Below, one piece after another: positions 52,295 to 59,700 of a DNA stretch of 64,000 bases. Source of the DNA: Desulfovibrio aminophilus (GTDB taxonomy: Bacteria > Desulfobacterota > Desulfovibrionia > Desulfovibrionales > Desulfovibrionaceae); NCBI RefSeq assembly GCF_023660105.1, contig NZ_JAMHGA010000023.1, forward strand, positions 1-64,000, read 5' to 3'. Below the pieces are notes generated by a model. That model was given only the letters and a program-made list of their open reading frames with translations, made no database searches and was not told the origin of the DNA. Positions within the stretch are counted from its first letter, which is position 1. Each line of letters begins with the position of its first letter. A program made the position numbers and the translations under genes.

Positions 52295-54277
52295 CTAGAA
52301 AAACCGTTCGCGGATGAGCTTCGCCACGTTCTCCGGGGTGAAACCGTACTTCTTCGCCAGTTCCCCGGCCGGGGCCGACTCGCCGAAGTGGTTCAGGCCG
52401 ATGGCCAGGCCGTCGCAGCCCAGGTACTTGAACCAGCAGTCCGTGCGCCCGGCCTCCACGGAGGCGCGCTTGGCCACGGACGGCGGCAGCACGGACTTCT
52501 TGTAGTCGGCGGGCTGCTCGTCGAAGAGGGTCTGGCAGACCATGTTCACCACCCGGATCTTGCGGCCGGGCAGGAGCTTCACGGCCTCCAGGGCCAGGGA
52601 GACCTCCGAGCCGGAGGCCAGGAGGATGAACTCGGGCTCGCCCTCGCAGTCGGCCAGCACGTAGCCGCCCCGGCGCGCGCCGTCCTTCGCCGCCGGGTAC
52701 GCGGCCGGATCGAACACGGGCAGGCCCTGGCGGGTCAGGAACAGGCAGGAGGGCCGCTTCTCCTCGCGCAGGGCCAGCTCCAGGCAGAGCGCGGTCTCGC
52801 CCGCGTCGGCCGGGCGGAAGTCCAGCACGTCCGGGATGAGCCGCAGCGAGGCCACGTGCTCGATGGGCTGGTGCGTGGGGCCGTCCTCGCCCAGGTGGAA
52901 GGAGTCGTGGGTGAAGACGTAGAGCACCGGCAGCTTCTGCAGGGCCGACATGCGGATGGCGTTGCGGCAGTAGTCCGAGAAGGTCAGGAACGTGGCCCCG
53001 AAGGGGATCGGTCCGCCGTGCAGGGCCATGCCGTTGAGGATGGCGGCCATGGGGAACTCGCGCACGCCGAAGGACATCGAGCGCTTGTCCAGGCCGTCCT
53101 CGCCGAACACGCCGAAGGCCGCCCGGAACTTGGCGGTCTGGTTCGAGGGGTCCAGGTCGGCCGAGCCGCCCATGAGGAAGGGCAGCTTGGGCGCGATGTG
53201 GTCCAGGCACTTGCCCCAGGCCTGGCGGGTGGCCAGCTTGGCCCCGGGCTCGAAGCCGGGCCAGTCCAGGGCCAGGTCCGCGCGCGGGCCGGTGGCCGCC
53301 TTCCAGAGCGCGGCGAAGTCCGCGTCTCCGGCCAGGCGGCCCTTGAGGTTCTCGCGCCAGAGCCGGGCGTTCTCGCGCAGGCCGTCGAAGCGGGCCCGGA
53401 AGTGGGCCGCCACGTCGGCGGGCACGTGGAAGGTCTCGTTCTCGGGCAGGCCCATCTTCTTCTTGGTGGCCGCGATCTCCTCCGGCGGCAGGGGCTCGCC
53501 GTGGGTGCCGTGGTCGCCCTCGCGGGTGGCCGCGCCCTTGGCCATGACCGTGTGGCCGATGATGAGCGTGGGCCGGGAGGTCTCCAGACGGGCGTCCCGC
53601 ACGGCCTTGCGGATGGCCGCGCGGTCGTGGCCGTCCACCTCGATGACCTGCCAGCAGAAGGCCTCGAAGATCTTGCGGTAGTCCGAGCAGTCGGCGCGCT
53701 TGGTGGGACCGGCCAGCTGGACCTTGTTGGAGTCGTAGAACACGATCAGCCGGGACAGGCCCCAGAGCCCGGCCAGGGAGGCCGCGCCCAGGGCCACGGG
53801 CTCCTGCAGGTCGCCGTCCGAGGCCAGGACGTAGGTGAAGTGGTCCACGGCGTCCGCGCCCAGCCGGGAGCCCAGGTGGGCCTCGGCGGCGGCCATGCCC
53901 ACGGACATGGCCAGACCCTGGCCCAGGGGGCCGGTGGTGGCCTCCACGCCGGGAGTCATGTCGTGCTCGGGGTGGCCCGGGGTGCGGCTGCCCATCTGGC
54001 GGAAGGCCTTCAGGTCGTCCAGGGTGATGAACCCGGCCAGGTGCAGCAGGGCATAGAGCAGCGCGGACTCGTGCCCGGCCGAAAGCACGAAGCGGTCGCG
54101 GTTGAACCAGCGCGCGTCGTCCGGGTCGAAGTTCAGGAACTCGCTGAAGAGCACGGTGGCGAAGTCGGCCGAGGACATGGCCCCGCCGGGGTGGCCGGAA
54201 TTGGCCGCCCGCACGGTGTCCATGACCAGGGCTCGGATGACGTTGACTGTTTTCTGGTCCAGGCTGTCGTCGCGCAT
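52295..54277 (-). CDS. tkt: Transketolase
   Basis: 660 residues, standard for the family. N-terminal TPP region: SAGHESALLYALLHLAGF, GPLGQGLAMSVGMA and the TPP motif SDGDLQEPVALGAASLAGLWG; the pyrimidine domain has RSMSFGVREFPMAAILNGMALHGG and LGEDGPTHQPIEH. Moves two-carbon units between sugar phosphates. It starts 6 bases after the rpiB stop, with CGGAG upstream of the ATG. Confidence 0.95.
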   Translation of the reverse strand: MRDDSLDQKTVNVIRALVMDTVRAANSGHPGGAMSSADFATVLFSEFLNFDPDDARWFNRDRFVLSAGHESALLYALLHLAGFITLDDLKAFRQMGSRTPGHPEHDMTPGVEATTGPLGQGLAMSVGMAAAEAHLGSRLGADAVDHFTYVLASDGDLQEPVALGAASLAGLWGLSRLIVFYDSNKVQLAGPTKRADCSDYRKIFEAFCWQVIEVDGHDRAAIRKAVRDARLETSRPTLIIGHTVMAKGAATREGDHGTHGEPLPPEEIAATKKKMGLPENETFHVPADVAAHFRARFDGLRENARLWRENLKGRLAGDADFAALWKAATGPRADLALDWPGFEPGAKLATRQAWGKCLDHIAPKLPFLMGGSADLDPSNQTAKFRAAFGVFGEDGLDKRSMSFGVREFPMAAILNGMALHGGPIPFGATFLTFSDYCRNAIRMSALQKLPVLYVFTHDSFHLGEDGPTHQPIEHVASLRLIPDVLDFRPADAGETALCLELALREEKRPSCLFLTRQGLPVFDPAAYPAAKDGARRGGYVLADCEGEPEFILLASGSEVSLALEAVKLLPGRKIRVVNMVCQTLFDEQPADYKKSVLPPSVAKRASVEAGRTDCWFKYLGCDGLAIGLNHFGESAPAGELAKKYGFTPENVAKLIRERFF

Positions 54278-54283
54278 GGGATT

Positions 54284-54721
54284 CTATCTCCGGTCGAAGA
54301 GCTCGATGAGGTCCAGACGGCGCTGGTGCCGCTCACCGGCGAAAGACGTTTCCAGGAAGGCCTGGACCATGGACCAGGCCAGGCCCTGGCCGATGACCCG
54401 CTCGCCCAGGCAGAGGATGTTGGCGTCGTTGTGCTCGCGGGCCATGCGGGCCATGAACTCGTTGGTGCACAGGGCCGCGCGCACGCCCGCGAAGCGGTTG
54501 GCCGCGATGGACATGCCCAGGCCGGTGCCGCAGATGAGGATGCCCAGGCACTTGGCCTCCAGCACCCGATCAGCGGCCTTGGCCGCGTAGGGCGGATAGT
54601 CGCAGCTTTGCGCGCAGTCCGGCCCCAGGTCCTCCACCTCGTGGCCCGCGGCGGCCAGCTTGTCCTTGAGAAATGCCTTGAGCTGGAACCCGCCGTGGTC
54701 AGAGGCCATGACGATGTGCAT
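54284..54721 (-). CDS. rpiB: Ribose-5-phosphate isomerase B
   Basis: 145 residues of the RpiB/LacAB family: MASDHGGFQLKAFLKDKL, then LGILICGTGLGMSIAANRFAGVRAALC with the active-site cysteine, and AREHNDANILCLGERV. Interconverts ribose 5-phosphate and ribulose 5-phosphate. GGGAG is 7 bases before the ATG. Lies between tkt and a small gene in a long - strand run. Confidence 0.94.
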   Translation of the reverse strand: MHIVMASDHGGFQLKAFLKDKLAAAGHEVEDLGPDCAQSCDYPPYAAKAADRVLEAKCLGILICGTGLGMSIAANRFAGVRAALCTNEFMARMAREHNDANILCLGERVIGQGLAWSMVQAFLETSFAGERHQRRLDLIELFDRR

Positions 54722-54736
54722 GCAGCGCTCCCGAAA

Positions 54737-55021
54737 TCATTGGTTGTCGTCGCGCCGGGCGGCCTTCTCCCGCCGGCGCTCCTCGTCCCGCGCGGCGATC
54801 CCCGCGCGCACCCGCCTGATCTCCTCGGCCAGGAAGGCGGCCTGGACCCGGGCCAAGTCCGCGTCGGGACTGCCGTCCCCGCGCGCGCACTCCTCGGCCA
54901 GGCGCTTCTCCAGGCTCCGCTCCTCCAACCGGCGCAGGGCCGAGCCCAGGGCGAAGCCGCACTCCTCGCGCAGGAGCCCGAGCCCCTCCAGGAATACGGA
55001 CAGAGGACCGTCGCCGTTCAT
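54737..55021 (-). CDS. Small charged hypothetical protein (94 aa)
   Basis: Starts MNGDGPLSVFLEGLGLLREE; rich in Arg, Glu and Ala and probably all helical, possibly a short coiled coil (LRRLEERSLEKRLAEECARGD). No recognised domain. The ATG at 55021 overlaps the lipoprotein stop (ATGA), which argues that it is translated. Function unknown. Confidence 0.65.
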   Translation of the reverse strand: MNGDGPLSVFLEGLGLLREECGFALGSALRRLEERSLEKRLAEECARGDGSPDADLARVQAAFLAEEIRRVRAGIAARDEERRREKAARRDDNQ

Positions 55022-55941
55022 CGCGGAGCCTCCCCGGCGGGCCCGGCGGGCGTCCCCCCGTTGGTCCCGTCCATCTCCAGGACGTGGGGGGCCTCCTCGC
55101 GGTCCAGACGGCGGATTTCCGTGCCGTCCGGCAGGGGCAGGTTCAGGGCCTCGCCCGGCCACGGCTGGAGCTTAAGCTCTCGGGACTTGATGCGCAAGAC
55201 GCCCTTTTCCTCGTCCGGCAGGTCCAGGGTCAGGATGGAGCACAGGGGCGCGCCGTCGCCGTCCGGGGCGTAGCTTTCGAAGGTGATGCTCCAGGTCTCG
55301 TTCCCGCGCTTCGTCCCGTCCTCGCGGGGGGGCCGGGTGAGCGGGCCGGACATGGACTGGGGCTGGCCCATGAAGTCCAGGACCAGCCGGTGCACGCGGC
55401 CCCGGGAGAAGCGGTACTCGAAGCCCGAGCCGGGAATCTCGCGCACCGAGTCGTAGACCGGGGAGACCAGGGGGCTGAAATCGCCGCTGACAAGATGGGA
55501 CAGGTCGCGCAGGGAGAAGGGGAAGGGCAGCCCCAGGCGCTGGGCGCCGACCACCGGATCCCAGTGCTTGTAGGCCGTGCGGCGGTCCGGGTAGAAGGCC
55601 AGCAGCCCCTCGGAGGACTCGCGGATGAAGGCCAGGCTCGTGCCCACGCCGGACTGCACGTCCAGGCGCAGGGGCGCGTTCAGGTCGCCGAAGAAGAGCA
55701 TGACCGTGCGGTTCGTCTTGGAGCGCGGCTTGGGCGCGGTGTAGGTGAAGCTGCCGCGCAGGAGCAGGGCGGGCGGCGGCTTGGGCGCGAGGAAATGGGC
55801 CCGGAACCCGGCGAAGGCCTGCCGGGCCGGGTCCGAACCCGGATCGAGCACGGGCTTGGGCATGCAGCCGGCCAGGAAAAAGGCCGCCAGCGCGGCCAGG
55901 ACCAGGACACGGGAGAAGGGGAAGACTGCGGACCGGCTCAT
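55018..55941 (-). CDS. LolB-like outer-membrane lipoprotein
   Basis: 307 residues. Lipobox FLAGC (cysteine 26). The mature domain resembles the LolB/DUF4292 half-barrel: LLLRGSFTYTAP, LFFGDLNAPLRLDVQSGVGTSLAFI, LAFYPDRRTAYKHW and LGLPFPFSLRDLSHLVSGDF, a pattern typical of lipoprotein-insertion factors. In this lineage it may be the LolB equivalent. Overlaps the TPR protein upstream and the small gene downstream, each by 4 bases. Confidence 0.7.
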   Translation of the reverse strand: MSRSAVFPFSRVLVLAALAAFFLAGCMPKPVLDPGSDPARQAFAGFRAHFLAPKPPPALLLRGSFTYTAPKPRSKTNRTVMLFFGDLNAPLRLDVQSGVGTSLAFIRESSEGLLAFYPDRRTAYKHWDPVVGAQRLGLPFPFSLRDLSHLVSGDFSPLVSPVYDSVREIPGSGFEYRFSRGRVHRLVLDFMGQPQSMSGPLTRPPREDGTKRGNETWSITFESYAPDGDGAPLCSILTLDLPDEEKGVLRIKSRELKLQPWPGEALNLPLPDGTEIRRLDREEAPHVLEMDGTNGGTPAGPAGEAPR

Positions 55942-57677
55942 AGCTCGTTCAGCTTCTTTTGGATGGTCGCGGGGTCCTTGTGGTTCTTCTTCAGGGCGTT
56001 GGCGTAGCCGCGCCGGGCGTCGGACCCGCGGCCCAGGGACCGGGCGATGTCGCCGTAGTGGTTCCAGAGTTCCGGGTCTCCGGGCACGGCGGTCACGGCC
56101 CGGCGGATTTCGGTCCAGGCCTCGTGCAGGCGGCCCATGCGGAAGTAGACCCAGGCCAGGGAGTCGATCATGAAGCCGTTGGCCGGATCCTGCCGCAGCG
56201 CGCTGTTCACGAGCACCAGGGCCCGGTCCAGGTCCCGGCCCTCGTCGGCCAGGGTGTAGCCCACGTAGTTCAGGGCCTCGGCGTGCTCCGGGTTCTTGGC
56301 GATGACCTGTTCCATGGTCTCCAGGGCCCCGGCCTCGTCGCCCATCTCCCGGCGCAGCAGGCCGTAGCGGTAGAGCAGCTCCGTGTCCCCGGGCAGCCGG
56401 GCCACGCCGCGCTCCATGACCACGCGGGCCTCGTCCAGCTTCCTGCCCTCGGCCAGCAACCCGGCCTGGAGGATGTAGAAGCGGGACTGGTCCGGGTAGC
56501 GCTTTTCGCCCTCCACCGCGGTGGCCAGGGCCTCGTCCATGCGCTTCTCGGCCGCCAAAATCTGGATGCGGAACTGCATGGCCTGGGCCGCGGCCGGGTC
56601 GCCCTCGGGCACGCGCTCCAGGAACTTCAGGGCCGCGCCCGGGTCGTTGCGGCCCTCGTAGGCGATCATGGCCTTGTACAGGTAATACTCGGAGGACAGG
56701 GGCGCGCCCTCGGCCAGCAGGTCCAGCACGGCCGAGGCCTGGGCCGCGAAGCCCTCGCGCAGGAAGGTTTCGGCGGCCTCCAGGAGGAAGAGCTTCTCGC
56801 GCGTGCCCTCCCGGACCAGGGCCAGGGCCCGCTCCGGGTTGTTCAGCTTGAGCAGCAGGCTGACCAGGCGCAGGCGGACCTCGTCGCGGGTCTCGTCGGC
56901 CTTGAGCAGCCGGGTGTAGGCCTTCACCGCCGCCGGATAGTCCTTGAGCATCTCGTGCTGGTAGGCCTGCAGCGAGAGGGCGTCGAAGTCCTCGGGGTTC
57001 TGGGCCAGGACGCGGCGCAGGGTGGCCAGGGCCTGGCGGTGCCGACCCAGGCCGGACTCGGCCTGCGCGGCCAGGAAGAGCAGCTCGGGATCGGCCTTCG
57101 GGCCGAGCAGGGGCTTGAGCGCGTCCAGGGCCCGGGCGTACTCCCGCAGGTCCACCAGGACCTGGGCGAACTGCTCCCGGGCCTGGTCGTCCTTGGGGAA
57201 GCGCGCCACGTAGGCGTCGAACACGGCGGCGGCCTGGTCCGGCTTGTTCTCCATGAGCCAGGCGTTGGCCAGGTAGAGGTTGAGCGAGCGGTCGTCGGGG
57301 TAGCGGCCCAGGCCCTCCTCGAGCGCCTGGCGGGCCAGGCCCACCTGCTCGTTGTTCCAGTAGAGGTTGGCCTTGTCCAGGTAGAGGTCGGCCGAGGGCT
57401 GCTCGGCCAGGACCCGGTCCAGGGCCTCGGCCGCGATCTTCTGGTAGCCCAGGGCCTCGGCCAGGGTCTCCTGGTTCAGCGGCTGGGTCCGGGTCAGGCG
57501 CTGCAGGCGCAGGATCTGGTCCTGGTACACGAGGTAGTAGTACTGGATGCGGGCCTCGGGGGAGAGCCCGGGCCCCCCGGCCTGCCGGGCCGGGACGGCC
57601 TGCCGGGCGGCGCAGCCGCCGAGCAGGGTCAAGGCCAGAACGGCCCCGAGGACCGCGTATCGGGACGAACGCCGCAT
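55938..57677 (-). CDS. TPR-repeat lipoprotein
   Basis: 579 residues. Lipobox LLGGC (cysteine 22). Then about 12 to 14 TPR repeats through the protein, for example YPDDRSLNLYLANAWLMENK, NPEDFDALSLQAYQHEMLKD and NPEHAEALNYVGYTLADEGR. Likely a periplasmic scaffold on the outer membrane. The ATG at 57677 follows GGGAG; a GTG two codons before overlaps the HD gene stop. Coupled to the LolB-like gene downstream, which suggests a joint envelope role. Confidence 0.88.
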   Translation of the reverse strand: MRRSSRYAVLGAVLALTLLGGCAARQAVPARQAGGPGLSPEARIQYYYLVYQDQILRLQRLTRTQPLNQETLAEALGYQKIAAEALDRVLAEQPSADLYLDKANLYWNNEQVGLARQALEEGLGRYPDDRSLNLYLANAWLMENKPDQAAAVFDAYVARFPKDDQAREQFAQVLVDLREYARALDALKPLLGPKADPELLFLAAQAESGLGRHRQALATLRRVLAQNPEDFDALSLQAYQHEMLKDYPAAVKAYTRLLKADETRDEVRLRLVSLLLKLNNPERALALVREGTREKLFLLEAAETFLREGFAAQASAVLDLLAEGAPLSSEYYLYKAMIAYEGRNDPGAALKFLERVPEGDPAAAQAMQFRIQILAAEKRMDEALATAVEGEKRYPDQSRFYILQAGLLAEGRKLDEARVVMERGVARLPGDTELLYRYGLLRREMGDEAGALETMEQVIAKNPEHAEALNYVGYTLADEGRDLDRALVLVNSALRQDPANGFMIDSLAWVYFRMGRLHEAWTEIRRAVTAVPGDPELWNHYGDIARSLGRGSDARRGYANALKKNHKDPATIQKKLNEL

Positions 57678-57679
57678 GC

Positions 57680-58468
57680 TCACTCCCTGCCCTCGCGGCC
57701 CGAAAGCCGCCGGCCCGTTCCAGAGAGGTCCTTGAGCCGCTCGTGCAGTTCGCGGCCGATGACCAGCCCCTGTTCGATCATCTGGGGTCCGTACTTGCGG
57801 CCCGTGCGGGTGCGGAAGGTTCCGGCCACGGCCTCCACGCGGGCCAGGCCCTCGGGAAAGCGGTCGGTGATCTCCTTCAGCGACCACTCCGCATAGTCGC
57901 AGATTTCCCAGAGCGTGGTCACGAAATTGTCCGGCCCCCAGCGGAACTTGTCCGCGTCGTAGAGCGCCCCGGCCAGGAGCCGGGCCCTGGGCTCCTCGGG
58001 CAGGCCCTGCCCGGGCCGGAAGGCCTCGTGCGCCTCGATGGCCTGGACCACGAGGTCGCGGTCGTGGTCCGAGATGGGGTAGTCCTTGAGGACCATGCGG
58101 GCCACCTCGCCGCCCTTTTCCGCGTGGTGCGGCTCCAGGCGGCAGGTGTCGTGCAGCAGCCCGGCGAACTGGGCCAGGAGCCCGATGTGGCGGCAGTCGT
58201 CCGGGGACATGGCCGTGCACTCCACGAGCACGATGGCGCAGGCCTCCTGGGCGACCTTCTTGGAATGCTCCACCCCGTGCCCGAAGTCGTCGTAGAGGAA
58301 GGGCAGGCAGTCCTCCTGCAGGCGCAGGATGAGGGGATGGTCGAAGAACATGTCCCAGGAGAACTTCAGCTCCACGGCGCAGTCGAGATAGAAGGCCGGG
58401 ATGGTCTGCAGGGAGGCCATCCGGCGGGCCTGTCGCCGCAGTTCCTTGAGGGACTCAGCCACGGTCAC
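57680..58468 (-). CDS. HD-domain phosphohydrolase
   Basis: 262 residues. HD metal motifs: H in DDFGHGVEHSKKV, the HD pair in GLLHDTCRLEPHHAEKG, and the distal D in LYDADKFRWG. Likely cleaves a phosphomonoester or nucleotide; the substrate is unknown. GTG at 58468 lies 14 bases inside rpoH; a second GTG two codons later is also possible. Coupling to the sigma factor gene is a notable pairing. Confidence 0.8.
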   Translation of the reverse strand: MTVAESLKELRRQARRMASLQTIPAFYLDCAVELKFSWDMFFDHPLILRLQEDCLPFLYDDFGHGVEHSKKVAQEACAIVLVECTAMSPDDCRHIGLLAQFAGLLHDTCRLEPHHAEKGGEVARMVLKDYPISDHDRDLVVQAIEAHEAFRPGQGLPEEPRARLLAGALYDADKFRWGPDNFVTTLWEICDYAEWSLKEITDRFPEGLARVEAVAGTFRTRTGRKYGPQMIEQGLVIGRELHERLKDLSGTGRRLSGREGRE

Positions 58469-59492
58469 GAATCCAATCCTTGGAAAAGCCTTCGACCTTG
58501 CTTTCCAGATGTTCCCGGAGCTTTTCCAGAAGCCGGGCCTCGATCTGGCGAACGCGCTCGCGGGTCACGCCGAACCGCTGCCCGATCTCGCGCAGGGTCA
58601 CGGGCTCGTCGGAGAGCAGCCGTTCGTTGAGAATGATCCGTTCCTTGTCCGAAAGCTTGGGCTCGATGGTTCGCAGATTCTTCAACAGAAGCTGGGATAT
58701 CTGCTCGTTGACCAGCGTCTCCTCCACCCCCGGCGTGAGCGAGGGCAGGAGGTCCATGCGCGTGGTGTCCGAGTCCTCGCCCAGGGGCAGGTCCAGGGAC
58801 ATGTCGTTGCGCGAAAGGCGCTGGTCCATCTCGTCGATCTCGGTCTCGCTCACCCCCAGGCTCTCGGAAAGGGCCTGAGTGGTGGGATCGAAACCCATGG
58901 ACTGCAGGCGCTGGCGCTCCTTGTTCAGATTGTAGAACAACTTGCGCTGGGCCTGGGTGGTCCCGATCTTGACCATGCGCCAGTTGTCCATGATGTACTT
59001 GAGGATGTAGGCCTTGATCCAGAACGCGGCGTAATAGCTGAACTTGATGCCCTTTTCCGGGTCGAACTTGCGCACCGCCTTCATCAGCCCCACGTTGCCC
59101 TCCTGGATCAGGTCGAGCACGTTCTGCATCCAGCGGCGCTGGAAGTCCATGGCGATCTTGACCACCAGACGCAGGTGCGAGGAGACCAGCCGGAAGGCCG
59201 CGTCCTGGTCGTTCTTCTCGCGCACGCGGCGGGCCAGCTCGAACTCCTCCTCCGGGGCCAGGAGGGGGAAGCGCGAGATTTCACGCAGATAGAGGTGCAG
59301 CGGATCGCGCGCCACCACCTCGCCCCGGCCCGAGGGCGCGGGCAGGGTGAAGGGCTCGGACGAAACCTCCTCGCCGGGCTCCTCGGCCGCCAGATCCTCC
59401 TCCAGGAGTTCTTCCTCCTGGCTCTCGGATTCCGGCGCTTCGGGCTCGAGATACTCGGGTTCCGCCGTCGCGGCGCGATTCTCGGACTTCAT
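58455..59492 (-). CDS. rpoH: RNA polymerase sigma factor, RpoH (sigma-32) type
   Basis: 345 residues. An acidic N-terminal extension (about 1-60, many Glu) precedes sigma region 1.2/2 (DPLHLYLREISRFPLL; LDLIQEGNVGLMKAVRKFDPEKGIKFSYYAAFWIKAYI) and region 4 (LREIGQRFGVTRERVRQIEARLLEKLR). The segment QRKLFYNLNKER (about 168-179) is the RpoH box that distinguishes sigma-32 from RpoD and RpoS. The ATG at 59492 has a weak ribosome binding site; a TTG four codons earlier is possible. First gene of the long - strand run. Confidence 0.88.
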   Translation of the reverse strand: MKSENRAATAEPEYLEPEAPESESQEEELLEEDLAAEEPGEEVSSEPFTLPAPSGRGEVVARDPLHLYLREISRFPLLAPEEEFELARRVREKNDQDAAFRLVSSHLRLVVKIAMDFQRRWMQNVLDLIQEGNVGLMKAVRKFDPEKGIKFSYYAAFWIKAYILKYIMDNWRMVKIGTTQAQRKLFYNLNKERQRLQSMGFDPTTQALSESLGVSETEIDEMDQRLSRNDMSLDLPLGEDSDTTRMDLLPSLTPGVEETLVNEQISQLLLKNLRTIEPKLSDKERIILNERLLSDEPVTLREIGQRFGVTRERVRQIEARLLEKLREHLESKVEGFSKDWIRDRG

Positions 59493-59603
59493 GGCTTCGG
59501 GCAAATCGTCCGGCGGGTGGGCCGCTTGCGGCCGCCTTGGGTCAGAGGTTCAAGAAAGAAGGCCACGATACAGCTTCTCGTTGTCCTTTTCAACGGTTTT
59601 CGG

Positions 59604-59699
59604 TACACGGGCATTGCCCGGCGAGGCCAGCATAGCATCTCCGGGCGACGCTTCAACCCTTGGGAGGCTTTTCCCAAGCTGGCCACGAAAGGAGCCCGG
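59604..59699 (+). promoter_or_regulatory. Structured leader of metH with competing stems
   Basis: CCGGGC (59641-59646) can pair with GCCCGG upstream (59616-59621) or with GCCCGG at 59694-59699, which lies between the AAAGGAG binding site and the GTG start. Inside the downstream pairing is a hairpin (59659-59665 with 59672-59678). A weak promoter (TTGTCC, 17 bases, TACACG ending at 59609) would start near 59616. The layout suggests translational control; it does not match a riboswitch class I know. Confidence 0.45.
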
Positions 59700-59700
59700 C

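Noticed and set aside
58455-59492. RpoS or RpoD assignment of the sigma factor
   Set aside because: The RpoH box QRKLFYNLNKER is present and region 1.1 and the non-conserved RpoD region are absent.
59641-59700. SAH riboswitch upstream of metH
   Set aside because: The first strand is partly similar to the SAH consensus, but the expected CCAGGCUCGG strand and pseudoknot strand are absent.
59505-59700. Cobalamin riboswitch upstream of metH
   Set aside because: No B12-box sequence was seen, and the leader is too short.
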